This document shows, piece after piece, positions 1 through 5,795 of a stretch of 11,497 nt of DNA (position 1 is its first letter; each line of letters begins with the position of its first letter). The notes beneath the pieces are model-generated. The model saw only the letters and a program-made list of their open reading frames with translations. It was not told the origin of the DNA and searched no databases. Source of the stretch: an uncultured Erysipelotrichaceae bacterium (lineage in GTDB: Bacteria > Bacillota_I > Bacilli_A > Erysipelotrichales > Erysipelotrichaceae). Position numbers and translations under genes: made by a program. Where the stretch lies: contig CALUZL010000108.1 in the NCBI GenBank assembly GCA_944325295.1, positions 1 through 11,497 of the forward strand. Reading direction: 5' to 3'.

Positions 1-199
1 GTGTTATGTATGAGGGGGAGATGTGCAGCCAGTGCTCGATCAGAAGCATCAAGCCAAAGATCCCGCCTTCGGTGATCATCGTCCTTTGGTGGATGTTGTG
101 GATACCGAATGAACAGATGGCCGCGCCGATGATGATCGTGATTATCGATCTTGGGGTAAGACCGGAAGTGAGTTTATTTAAAAGCGTTTTTAATTTCAT
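1..199 (-). CDS. YitT-family (DUF161-like) membrane protein, N-terminal part only
   Basis: Reading leftward from ATG at 199 gives 66 residues without a stop before the window edge, so the gene is truncated by the window and not by mutation. The start is fixed by a good ribosome binding site, AAGGAG at 210-205, five bases upstream. The protein begins with a basic stretch, then a hydrophobic helix (residues about 18-32), then a segment reading ITEGGIFGLMLLIEHW followed by HISPS. The Gly-Gly-x-x-Gly turn followed by a hydrophobic stretch and an ISPS-like motif resembles YitT-family integral membrane proteins, whose transport substrate is generally unknown. It is transcribed divergently from the MerR regulator, and the shared promoter region carries a MerR-type operator directed at this gene, so it is probably the regulator's target. 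The family call rests on one third or less of the protein. Confidence 0.7.
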   Translation of the reverse strand, partial: MKLKTLLNKLTSGLTPRSIITIIIGAAICSFGIHNIHQRTMITEGGIFGLMLLIEHWLHISPSYIT

Positions 200-208
200 A
201 CTTGCTCC

Positions 209-237
209 TTGTCGATTAAAGTTACAGGGTGTATTAT
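209..237 (+). promoter_or_regulatory. Candidate promoter of the MerR regulator gene
   Basis: TTGTCG (209-214) and TATTAT (232-237) are separated by 17 bp, a reasonable sigma-A-type promoter facing the regulator. The predicted start (about 243-245) falls inside the 21-bp dyad, so a bound regulator should block it. The -10 box is physically shared with that of the divergent YitT promoter. The -35 box is only a partial match, so this is less certain than the minus-strand promoter. Confidence 0.5.
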
Positions 238-263
238 AAACTATATAGTTACTATATAGTCAA
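233..263 (-). promoter_or_regulatory. MerR-type promoter with 19-bp spacer driving the YitT-like gene
   Basis: On the minus strand there is a -35 box TTGACT (263-258), a spacer of exactly 19 bp (257-239) and a perfect -10 box TATAAT (238-233). Standard promoters have 17-bp spacers. Spacers of 19-20 bp filled by a dyad are the established mark of promoters that MerR-family proteins activate by twisting the DNA. The predicted transcript starts near 226, about 15 bases before the AAGGAG ribosome binding site of the YitT-like gene. The -35 box touches the regulator's own first possible ATG at 263. Confidence 0.85.
240..260. promoter_or_regulatory. Perfect 21-bp dyad operator for the adjacent MerR regulator
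   Basis: Two copies of the self-complementary decamer ACTATATAGT (240-249 and 251-260) are separated by a single T at 250, so the whole 21-bp block is a perfect inverted repeat with a one-base centre. It covers the spacer between the -35 and -10 boxes of the minus-strand promoter, where MerR dimers bind. On the plus strand it lies just downstream of the regulator's likely own -10 box, which would also allow autorepression. Confidence 0.85.
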
Positions 264-1078
264 TGGCTATGAAAGGTTATTTTTCCATAGGTGAACTGGC
301 CACCGTCCAAAACATCTCCAGACAGACTCTGATCTTTTATGATCAGATCGGTCTTTTTAAACCGGCTTATGTCGATGCGGCTACCGGTTATCGCTACTAC
401 AGCATCAAACAATTAGACCTTTTGGATACGATCTGTATCATGAAAAAGATCGGCTTTTCCCTAAAAGAGATCAAAGCCTATATCCAAAACTACACCTTAG
501 CTGATTCACTCTCGCTCCTCACAAAGCAAAAAGAGATCATTGCCCAAAAGATAAATGAACTGAAGCTTTTGAAAAGCCGCATTGAAAATCGCTTGTACGA
601 GCTTGAAAAGATCAAGGACAGTGACTTAAAAGAAGTGCAGATCCAAGAAGTGAAGGAGCGCTACCTTTTGATCGAGGAAGTAAAAGCTCCTTATGATCTT
701 GATGCGATCAGCATTGCCACTAAGAAGTGCTTCACAAAGGCGTTTAGAGAAGATCTGCCGATATACATCCAAAGCGGTGCCATCGTTCCTTTAAAGCGGA
801 TCTTAGATGGTGATTATATCAGTGCTTCGATGGCTTTTTTGCCGATCGAGAAGACGGAGATAAAAGATGTAAAGAAGATGCCTGAAGGAAGGTGCATCTA
901 TACCTATCATGAAGGTGACTATCTCTCGATCGCCTCATCTTATCAAAGACTTTTAAAGGCAGCAAAGACAAAAGGCGTCAAGATCATCTCCGATTCTTAT
1001 GAGTTTGCGATAAACGACTATCTCTCTACCGGTGATGAGCGCGAATACGTCACTAAGATAATGTTTTATGTCGAATAA
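263..1078 (+). CDS. MerR-family transcriptional regulator with GyrI-like effector domain
   Basis: 271 residues from the first ATG. An alternative ATG at 269 (MKGYFSIGELA) fits the usual family start just as well, and neither has a visible ribosome binding site. Residues about 5-75 form the winged helix-turn-helix: FSIGELATVQNISRQTLIFY, then GLFKPAYVD, then GYRYYS, the standard MerR recognition pattern. Residues about 78-115 are a charged, leucine-rich dimerisation helix. The C-terminal half (from about 120) reads as a GyrI-like ligand-binding domain of the BmrR/TipA class, ending in a conserved-looking segment with Tyr, Glu and Tyr-Val-Thr before the final strand. Such regulators bind small, often cationic or hydrophobic, molecules and activate efflux or stress genes. 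Here the likely target is the divergent YitT-like gene. The inducer cannot be read from sequence. Confidence 0.9.
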   Translation: MAMKGYFSIGELATVQNISRQTLIFYDQIGLFKPAYVDAATGYRYYSIKQLDLLDTICIMKKIGFSLKEIKAYIQNYTLADSLSLLTKQKEIIAQKINELKLLKSRIENRLYELEKIKDSDLKEVQIQEVKERYLLIEEVKAPYDLDAISIATKKCFTKAFREDLPIYIQSGAIVPLKRILDGDYISASMAFLPIEKTEIKDVKKMPEGRCIYTYHEGDYLSIASSYQRLLKAAKTKGVKIISDSYEFAINDYLSTGDEREYVTKIMFYVE

Positions 1079-1178
1079 GAAACTATCACTTTTTGATCTC
1101 TCATTTTAAGTTTTATCAGTAAGGTTTTAAAGTCTTACTATTGAGTCACATTGTCTGAGTGCCTAGTGGATCATCCAA

Positions 1179-1208
1179 ATTTAAGCAAACAAATTATATT
1201 GCTTAAAT
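1179..1208. repeat. 10-bp perfect inverted repeat in the gap before the DIP1984 gene
   Basis: ATTTAAGCAA (1179-1188) and its exact reverse complement TTGCTTAAAT (1199-1208) flank a 10-base AT-only-plus-C loop. No T-run follows, so it is not an obvious intrinsic terminator. It lies about 25 bp upstream of a candidate promoter and could be an operator or a transcript hairpin. The rest of 1079-1233 shows nothing I recognise. Confidence 0.5.
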
Positions 1209-1233
1209 CAAAGATCTTGATGGTGTTTGTTAG

Positions 1234-1262
1234 TTGTGCACTTTTAGACTATGGGGTATATT
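1234..1262 (+). promoter_or_regulatory. Candidate promoter of the DIP1984-family gene
   Basis: TTGTGC (1234-1239), a 17-bp spacer and TATATT (1257-1262). Transcription would begin near 1269, so an ATG at 1251 cannot be the start codon, which supports the start at 1281. The predicted start point is very close to the GGAGG ribosome binding site at 1269-1273, so the leader would be minimal. Confidence 0.4.
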
Positions 1263-1280
1263 AAAAGTGGAGGCAGATAT

Positions 1281-1736
1281 ATGAAACTTGCAGAAGCACT
1301 ACAAGAAAGAGCGGATCTAAACCGCAATATCGAACAACTGAAATCGCGACTTAAGGCCAGTGTCTTAGTCCAAGAGGGTGAAAAGACGCTCGAAGATCCC
1401 CGCGAGCTCAAAAAAGAGCTTGACGGCTGTCTTGATCGTCTTGAGTATCTCATCAAACAAATCAACCTGACCAATGCTAAAATCGTCGTTGATGGTCTCA
1501 GTATGACCGCCCTGATCGCCAAAAGGGATGCCCTGATCTTAAAGATCGCCGCTTATAAAGACATCGTTTCCGAAGCAGCTCATATGAATTATCGGGCACG
1601 GTCGACAGAGATCAAGATCATCGCTGCAATCGATGTCACCGCTTGGCAAAAGGAGATCGATATCTTGGCCAAAGAACTTCGCCTTTTAGACAACAAGATC
1701 CAGATGACAAACTGGACTTACGATCTCATAGCGTAA
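1281..1736 (+). CDS. DIP1984-family (septicolysin-like) protein
   Basis: 151 residues starting MKLAEALQERADLNRNIEQL. I chose 1281 over the upstream in-frame ATG at 1251 because GTGGAGG (1267-1273) lies seven bases before it and because proteins of this family characteristically begin MKLAEAL. The pattern is that of the DIP1984 family: a leading heptad-rich helix, then VQEGE, EDP, a Leu-rich helix, LTNAKIVVDG, a second long helix (residues about 70-95), then RSTEIKI and a C-terminal KEIDILAKELRLLD helix ending near NWTYDL. Predicted as a soluble, almost all-helical coiled-coil bundle with no signal peptide or membrane segment. Some family members are annotated as septicolysin, but a cytolytic function is not established for the family and should not be assumed. 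No clear terminator follows. Confidence 0.88.
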   Translation: MKLAEALQERADLNRNIEQLKSRLKASVLVQEGEKTLEDPRELKKELDGCLDRLEYLIKQINLTNAKIVVDGLSMTALIAKRDALILKIAAYKDIVSEAAHMNYRARSTEIKIIAAIDVTAWQKEIDILAKELRLLDNKIQMTNWTYDLIA

Positions 1737-1831
1737 TCAAAGACGGTAGTTTAGACAGGGCGAATGTCACGCGATGACTGCGCAAGTCGTATTTACAAAG
1801 GACACTGAGAGCCGGTGGGATTACTTATTTC

Positions 1832-1950
1832 ATCGTTAGGTTCCGATCGGGCATATCAGCATCGTTATGGTGATCGTTAATACCGGACATTGACTGTCAA
1901 ACGAGGGCGGGTCTTGGGGATTTTGATGCGTTATGCAAAGACAATCGTTA
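1832..1950 (+). repeat. Four scattered copies of ATCGTTA in the intergenic gap
   Basis: The heptamer ATCGTTA occurs at 1832-1838, 1861-1867, 1873-1879 and 1944-1950 within 119 bp, all on the same strand, and the last copy runs into the -10 box TATAAT of the next gene. Intervals are 29, 12 and 71 bp, not a regular multiple of a helical turn. These may be binding sites of a regulator or chance. The gap 1737-1992 holds no convincing ORF, and I recognise no structured RNA in it. Confidence 0.35.
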
Positions 1951-1954
1951 TAAT
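1949..1954 (+). promoter_or_regulatory. Candidate -10 box (TATAAT) before the small acidic protein gene
   Basis: A perfect TATAAT sits 38 bp before the start codon. The best -35-like word, TTGATG at 1923-1928, is 20 bp upstream, longer than normal, so the promoter may depend on an activator. Just downstream is an odd-centred dyad, GTGAT-C-ATCAC (1961-1971), between the predicted start point and the ribosome binding site. Confidence 0.4.
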
Positions 1955-1992
1955 ATTCACGTGATCATCACATAATCAAGGAGGAAAAGAAA

Positions 1993-2274
1993 ATGGTCGA
2001 AAAGAAAGAAGGATTGGAAGGTCTTGTCGAAGGACTTATGGATTCAGATGTCGTCAAGAAAGTAGCTGATGTCGCTGAAGATCTTAAAGACAAGGTCGAT
2101 CTGGAAAAGATCGGTGAAACAGTAAAAGACACACTTGAAAAGGGCGGCGATGTCGTCGGCAACCTTAAAGATCAGGTTGAAGACGCCTTAGAAAAGACGG
2201 ACATCGATGACAAGCTCATGGAAAAGGGTTCAGAACTTTTAGAGGGTGTCAAAGGTCTTTTCAATAAGAAATAA
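1993..2274 (+). CDS. Small acidic amphipathic-helix protein of unknown function
   Basis: 93 residues, with an excellent ribosome binding site AAGGAGG (1978-1984) eight bases before the ATG, so expression is likely strong. The sequence is almost entirely charged and aliphatic: Asp/Glu and Lys alternate with Val, Leu and Ile in runs such as VVKKVADVAEDLKDKVDLEK and IGETVKDTLEK. There are no cysteines, no tryptophan and no hydrophobic segment long enough to cross a membrane. This composition predicts amphipathic helices, similar in style to LEA-like, YtxH-tail or apolipoprotein-like stress proteins that coat membranes or protect proteins, but I do not recognise a specific family. It is a single-gene unit: own -10 box upstream, strong terminator just after the stop. 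Confidence 0.75.
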   Translation: MVEKKEGLEGLVEGLMDSDVVKKVADVAEDLKDKVDLEKIGETVKDTLEKGGDVVGNLKDQVEDALEKTDIDDKLMEKGSELLEGVKGLFNKK

Positions 2275-2293
2275 TCCTTAAAAAACTGTTAAC

Positions 2294-2339
2294 TAAAAAA
2301 GTTATCCCAAAGCATCATTGCCAAAGGATAACTTTTTTA
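2294..2339. terminator. Bidirectional intrinsic terminator between convergent genes
   Basis: A 14-bp perfect stem pairs 2294-2307 (TAAAAAAGTTATCC) with 2326-2339 (GGATAACTTTTTTA) around an 18-base loop. An inner GCA/TGC pairing in the loop can extend the fold. Read on either strand, the stem ends in a T-run, so it stops both the small acidic protein transcript (plus) and the MscS transcript (minus). Confidence 0.93.
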
Positions 2340-2341
2340 TT

Positions 2342-3298
2342 TTACTTCGCTTGGTGAACAACGATCTGATCGTAGGGGATATTGATACCTTCACGATCCA
2401 TCGCCAGTTTCAATTCACGGTTCAGGATCCTTCTGGCCGCATAGATGTTAGGTTCATCACATGGGGCCGAGATACGCAGATCGACACTGGAAGCACTGAG
2501 GTTTTGTACACCGACGTAGCTTGGAACTTCTTTGAAGACCTTGGGATATTTCTTCTGGATCTCGGCCAATTCTTTTTTGATGACTTCTTCGGCAAATTCA
2601 AGATCGGTCTCATAAGATATGCAAAGGTCCATCACAGCAACAGAAACGACATCGGAAAGGTTAGTGAGAGTACGGATGTCGGAGTTATTGATGATCTTGA
2701 TGTTGCCACCGGAATCGGTTATCTGAGTTGTACTAATACCGATAGATGAGACCGTTCCTCTAAAATTGTCGATGTTTACGATATCACCGACATGGATCTG
2801 ATCTTCAAAGATGATGAAGAAACCGGTCATGACATCTTCGATCAGAGACTCTGCCCCAAAACCGACGATCAAACCAATGATTCCCAGTGAAGCGATAACG
2901 GCCACCATATTGACGCCGAGGATCGATAAACTGAAGATGATGGCGTAGATACCAACGGCGTACTTTAAGATATTGCAGACAAGGCTTTTGATCGTTTCGG
3001 CATGACGACTTTTAAGTTTGAGGTTGTTGGCGATAAGCTTGATCACAAGCGATGCTGCCCAACATTCTGCAAACAGTAACGCTATCGACACCAAGACCAT
3101 TGGATCAAAACCACCGCCTTGAGTCTGGATCGGATTTCTTGTCGTAAAATAGGTTTCTTGGAATTTTCTTATGACGTCTTGTTTTTCAGGTGACAAGAAA
3201 AATAACAGTGATGGTTCAATAACACAAGCAGCGACCATAATGATGATCACTACCGCAATCAGTTTTCCTACAGGAATCTTTTTCTTTTCTTTTGACAT
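2342..3298 (-). CDS. MscS-family mechanosensitive ion channel
   Basis: 318 residues, start supported by AGGGGG a few bases upstream. A first membrane helix lies at residues 11-35, an extracytoplasmic loop follows, then helices at about 66-92 and 105-128. The pore-lining TM3 region is about 129-163, with small-residue packing ASLGIIGLIVGFGAESLIED and then GFFIIFEDQIHVGDIVNI, the hallmark junction from TM3 into the beta domain. Residues about 165-215 are the Sm-like beta domain (GTVSSIGIST), and the C-terminal alpha/beta part spans about 220-318. Such channels open under membrane tension and release solutes during hypo-osmotic shock; shorter three-helix forms like this are typical of small-conductance channels. 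It follows the repeat-protein gene by 16 bp and ends at the bidirectional terminator. The usual Ile-Pro-Asn after the beta domain reads Ile-Asn-Asn here. Confidence 0.93.
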   Translation of the reverse strand: MSKEKKKIPVGKLIAVVIIIMVAACVIEPSLLFFLSPEKQDVIRKFQETYFTTRNPIQTQGGGFDPMVLVSIALLFAECWAASLVIKLIANNLKLKSRHAETIKSLVCNILKYAVGIYAIIFSLSILGVNMVAVIASLGIIGLIVGFGAESLIEDVMTGFFIIFEDQIHVGDIVNIDNFRGTVSSIGISTTQITDSGGNIKIINNSDIRTLTNLSDVVSVAVMDLCISYETDLEFAEEVIKKELAEIQKKYPKVFKEVPSYVGVQNLSASSVDLRISAPCDEPNIYAARRILNRELKLAMDREGINIPYDQIVVHQAK

Positions 3299-3314
3299 GA
3301 TTTACCCCCTTAAT

Positions 3315-4880
3315 TTAGTTTATTTCGCTCACATTTCCTGTTGTACCTGTGACACTCGCTGATGAAAGTGTGATAGTTATCTTGTAATTTTTGATTAAAA
3401 CCGTACTTCCGTTGCTGTCTGATATAGTAATTGCTAAATCGCAGTTGTATTCGCGTTCACTGGTTGGTTCACTGGCCAATCCTATCATCGCTATACCATT
3501 AGTTCCGGAAAAACCAGGCATGATCGCATGCCATACGCCTTCGTCCTGACTGCCACCGATAATATTTGCACTCAGTTTTAGATTAGAGGTCGTTATTTCA
3601 TTTAATGTCAGTGGAATATTCAACAAAATGAGATCATAATCAAATCTAGCTCCACCAGTACTGGCATCTTCTTTAGTCATAAAAGATACTGTCGGGATAG
3701 ATGATATCTGGACCGCTGCACCGCAATCACAATTGCCATCTTTCCAAACGTGGTTTTCTGTAACAGAATATCCGCAAGTACATTCTTTTGTATGTTGACT
3801 GCCATTTGGTGTATAAGTCAGATTGTGAGCTTCTGTTTTCTGGTGTCCGCATTCAGAACATACTCTTCCGTGGTTTGTATCATCTATTGAAGCCAGTTCG
3901 TTCCAAGAATGTTCAGAAACTTCTTTTTCACCACAATTATCACAAACTCTTTGATGGGTATTGTCATCGACATACTCCCAAGCACCATAGGCGTGACCTA
4001 AAGCTTCGATTGTTTGATATTCTTTTTCATGACATCTTTCACATTCTCGATACTCTTTGTCATCATCCTCGCATGTCGCTTCTTTGGATGTCTTCCAATC
4101 AGTCCAATTATGACCTAAGGCTTCAATAGTTCGAGTTTCGCTATGATCACATCTTGAACAGGTCATGGTTTCAAGACCTTCATTTAAACAAGTTGGTTCA
4201 ACCGTTATCATCCAGTTTGACATGTCATGGCCAAGGGCTTAGCTATAGCCGGTTTCAACTTCACCACACCTTTGGCAAGTATGGTATAGTTCACCTTTTT
4301 GTGTACAGGACGGATAAGACAGATAATACCAATCCGAGAACAGGTGACCTTCTTTATCACAATCGATGATCTCAGTGATGTCAGTATCCAAGGTGGTATC
4401 GCTTTGATCGTTTGTGGTTTCATCTTTATCTGAAGTATCATCGGTTTGCTCGGGAGATGGTGTCTTAGGATCTTGATCATCTTTAAAAAGGATAGCAAAT
4501 TCACTTGGATCCATGCCGCTTTTGGGATCGATGAAAGGATCATTCAACTCAGTCAAAACAGAATCGACAGCCGCACTGACTTCGGGCAGAAAAGATCCGT
4601 TTGCTAAAGAAGAGGCGGTGACGATCACTATGATCGCCATAAGACACGTCGCCGCAAGCTGCATCGCCCCCTTTGCCAGTGAGCGATCTTTTGTGCTCTT
4701 CCTTTTTGACGTGGTCATATTTTGGTCGTTATCTTCAGGATACGAAGAAAATTCCAAGGGCAGACCGTTGTATTCTTCAAAGTCAGTCTTTTCTTTGGGA
4801 AGATAGTTATACTCTTGGTGATGACCTTCGTTGTATTCGTCGAGACGTTTGTTGAACTCGGTATCTTTAAAGTTTCTCAT
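3315..4880 (-). pseudogene. Single-pass membrane protein with Cys-x2-Cys/Gly-His repeats, split by in-frame TAA
   Basis: One continuous reading frame of 521 positions from ATG 4880 to TAA 3317-3315 is interrupted by TAA at 4241-4239 (codon 214). Both halves are in the same frame. The ATG at 4223 has no ribosome binding site, so I treat this as one gene. Residues 1-70 are polar and presumably cytoplasmic; 71-92 (AMQLAATCLMAIIVIVTAS) is a membrane helix; 110-172 is an acidic Asp/Thr-rich linker. Then come about seven zinc-ribbon-like repeats with GH-x4-W, a C-x2-C pair and a closing EALGH, as in many Firmicute surface proteins; the last four are shortened. A beta-rich, cysteine-free C-terminal part of about 130 residues follows. 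There is no LPxTG motif, so anchoring would be by the N-terminal helix. The stop falls where the next two repeats have GAA (Glu). Function unknown; it may be truncated, read through, or a sequencing error. Confidence 0.75.
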
Positions 4881-4893
4881 TTTGTCCGGCGGT

Positions 4894-4922
4894 ATTATTG
4901 CAGACCTCTATTCATTCTTCAA
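4894..4922 (-). promoter_or_regulatory. Candidate promoter of the repeat protein-mscS unit
   Basis: On the minus strand TTGAAG (4922-4917), a 17-bp spacer, and AATAAT (4899-4894). The predicted start is about six bases before the ATG at 4880, leaving almost no leader. No ribosome binding site is visible between the -10 box and the ATG, consistent with near-leaderless translation. Confidence 0.5.
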
Positions 4923-4991
4923 TCAGGATTTAAAGTGATATTGCTGAGGATTGCCCCTTTTCTATATGGAGTTAAGGATTATAATATTGTC

Positions 4992-5519
4992 ATGAATAAA
5001 GTTTTTGGTCATCTTAAAACGATAACCCGTCATAAGATCGTCGTCGGGAAGTTGTGTTTTCACTGCCATCTTTACCGGCAAGGTCTGACTCATGACCTCA
5101 GTAAGTATTCCCCGATCGAGTTAAAGACCGGCTTTAAGTACTATACCGGCAAAGCTTCCCCGATCGATGGCGAAAGAAAGAGTAAGGGTGTATCTTTGGG
5201 GTGGTTGCATCACAAAGGGCGCAATCGTCACCATTGGGAATATTGGCTCGACAACAGTAAAAACGGTCTGATCGCCCAAAAGATGCCCTACAATTACGTT
5301 ATCGAAATGTTTTGCGACAGCGTCGCTGCCAGTATGATCTATCAGGGAAAAGACTATCGCGATGACAGTGCCCTAAACTATTATGAAAGCCATCAAAGCG
5401 GTCGTCTGATCCATCCGGATAGTGATCGTCTTTTGACTTATCTTTTTACTTATCTTAAAGATAACGGTCTTGATAAGACTATCGCCCTTATAAACGATGA
5501 TTTAGAGAAGAAATATTGA
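4992..5519 (+). CDS. DUF5662-family protein
   Basis: 175 residues beginning MNKVFGHLKTITRHK. The frame is open back to 4722, but that upstream part lies antisense to the repeat-protein gene and past its promoter, so I take ATG 4992, which matches the usual family start. The features are those of DUF5662: an N-terminal basic helix, THDLSKYSP (residues about 34-42), FKYYTGKASPID, then WLHHKGRNRHHWEYW (about 70-84), and a helical tail with MPYNYVIEMFCD and HPDS. The invariant His, Asp and Glu residues (HD, HH, HH, E, D) suggest a metal-binding all-helical enzyme, but the family has no assigned reaction as far as I know. The ribosome binding site is poor: AAGGA at 4974-4978 is 13 bases from the ATG. 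TATAAT at 4980-4985 sits six bases before the ATG, so the message may be leaderless; an ATT start at 4986 is another option. Confidence 0.85.
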   Translation: MNKVFGHLKTITRHKIVVGKLCFHCHLYRQGLTHDLSKYSPIELKTGFKYYTGKASPIDGERKSKGVSLGWLHHKGRNRHHWEYWLDNSKNGLIAQKMPYNYVIEMFCDSVAASMIYQGKDYRDDSALNYYESHQSGRLIHPDSDRLLTYLFTYLKDNGLDKTIALINDDLEKKY

Positions 5520-5569
5520 TTATAATTATGCTTGAGCTATTAAATCGGCGTTAAATTTAGCGATTATAC

Positions 5570-5597
5570 TTCAAAAATCGTAAAACAGTGCTAATAT
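5570..5597 (+). promoter_or_regulatory. Candidate promoter of the 48-residue small gene
   Basis: TTCAAA (5570-5575), a 16-bp spacer and TAATAT (5592-5597), followed by exactly six bases before the ATG at 5604. A start point about seven bases after the -10 box would coincide with the start codon, the geometry of a leaderless message. The -35 box is weak. Confidence 0.4.
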
Positions 5598-5603
5598 TAG
5601 GGC

Positions 5604-5750
5604 ATGAAAAAAGATGTGGATAAGACATTGCGGGAGCGTGAGATCGAAAATGCTCTGAGACGGCTGTCAAATAAGACGGCAGATGATCAAAGGATCGTCG
5701 AAAAGAGTTTCATAGATCATATCAGTGCTTCAGCTTTGAAAAGACTATGA
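5604..5750 (+). CDS. Small 48-residue helical protein, hypothetical
   Basis: ATG 5604 to TGA 5748-5750 encodes 48 residues starting MKKDVDKTLREREIENALRR and ending LKRL. The protein is strongly charged, lacks cysteine, proline and tryptophan, and should form two helices. The motif ENALRRLSNKTADDQRIVEK followed by ALKRL loosely resembles the C-terminal dimerisation helices of glutamyl-tRNA reductase (AL-x-x-L, then D-x-x-I/V-E, then L-x-x-L), but with so few residues this may be coincidence. A -10 box upstream and a terminator whose hairpin begins in the last codons support a real, independently transcribed gene. No separate ribosome binding site is visible apart from AGGG immediately before the ATG. 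Confidence 0.55.
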   Translation: MKKDVDKTLREREIENALRRLSNKTADDQRIVEKSFIDHISASALKRL

Positions 5751-5768
5751 CCGTATAGGTCTTTTTAT
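5739..5768 (+). terminator. Intrinsic terminator of the small gene
   Basis: AAAAGACTAT (5739-5748) pairs with ATA (5755-5757) and GTCTTTT (5759-5765), leaving one bulged G at 5758 and a six-base loop, followed by further T-rich sequence. The hairpin overlaps the small gene's last codons and its TGA. Confidence 0.7.
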
Positions 5769-5795
5769 TTTATAATTGACAGAAGAGGTGATTAT

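Noticed and set aside
6..239. Plus-strand 77-residue ORF at the left edge
   Set aside because: It is antisense to the YitT-like gene, which has a clear ribosome binding site, promoter and family-like sequence.
1119..1140. Terminator after the MerR gene (AGTAAG/CTTACT)
   Set aside because: Only a six-bp stem with no following T-run; too weak to call.
1251..1280. Upstream ATG at 1251 as start of the DIP1984 gene
   Set aside because: It falls within the likely promoter spacer and has no ribosome binding site; 1281 has GGAGG and matches the family N-terminus.
2318..2749. Plus-strand 143-residue ORF
   Set aside because: It starts inside the bidirectional terminator and lies antisense to the MscS gene, whose motifs are unambiguous.
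3315..4223. A separate 302-residue gene starting at ATG 4223
   Set aside because: Same frame and repeat pattern as the upstream part and no ribosome binding site; treated as part of the interrupted gene.
4239..4241. Selenocysteine or pyrrolysine insertion at the internal stops
   Set aside because: Selenocysteine uses TGA, while these are TAA and TAG; TAA is a normal stop here, and pyrrolysine is not expected at a conserved Glu position of a kinase.
4722..4991. N-terminal extension of the DUF5662 reading frame upstream of 4992
   Set aside because: It is antisense to the N-terminal part of the repeat-protein gene and its promoter, has no ribosome binding site, and family members start at the MNK-like ATG.
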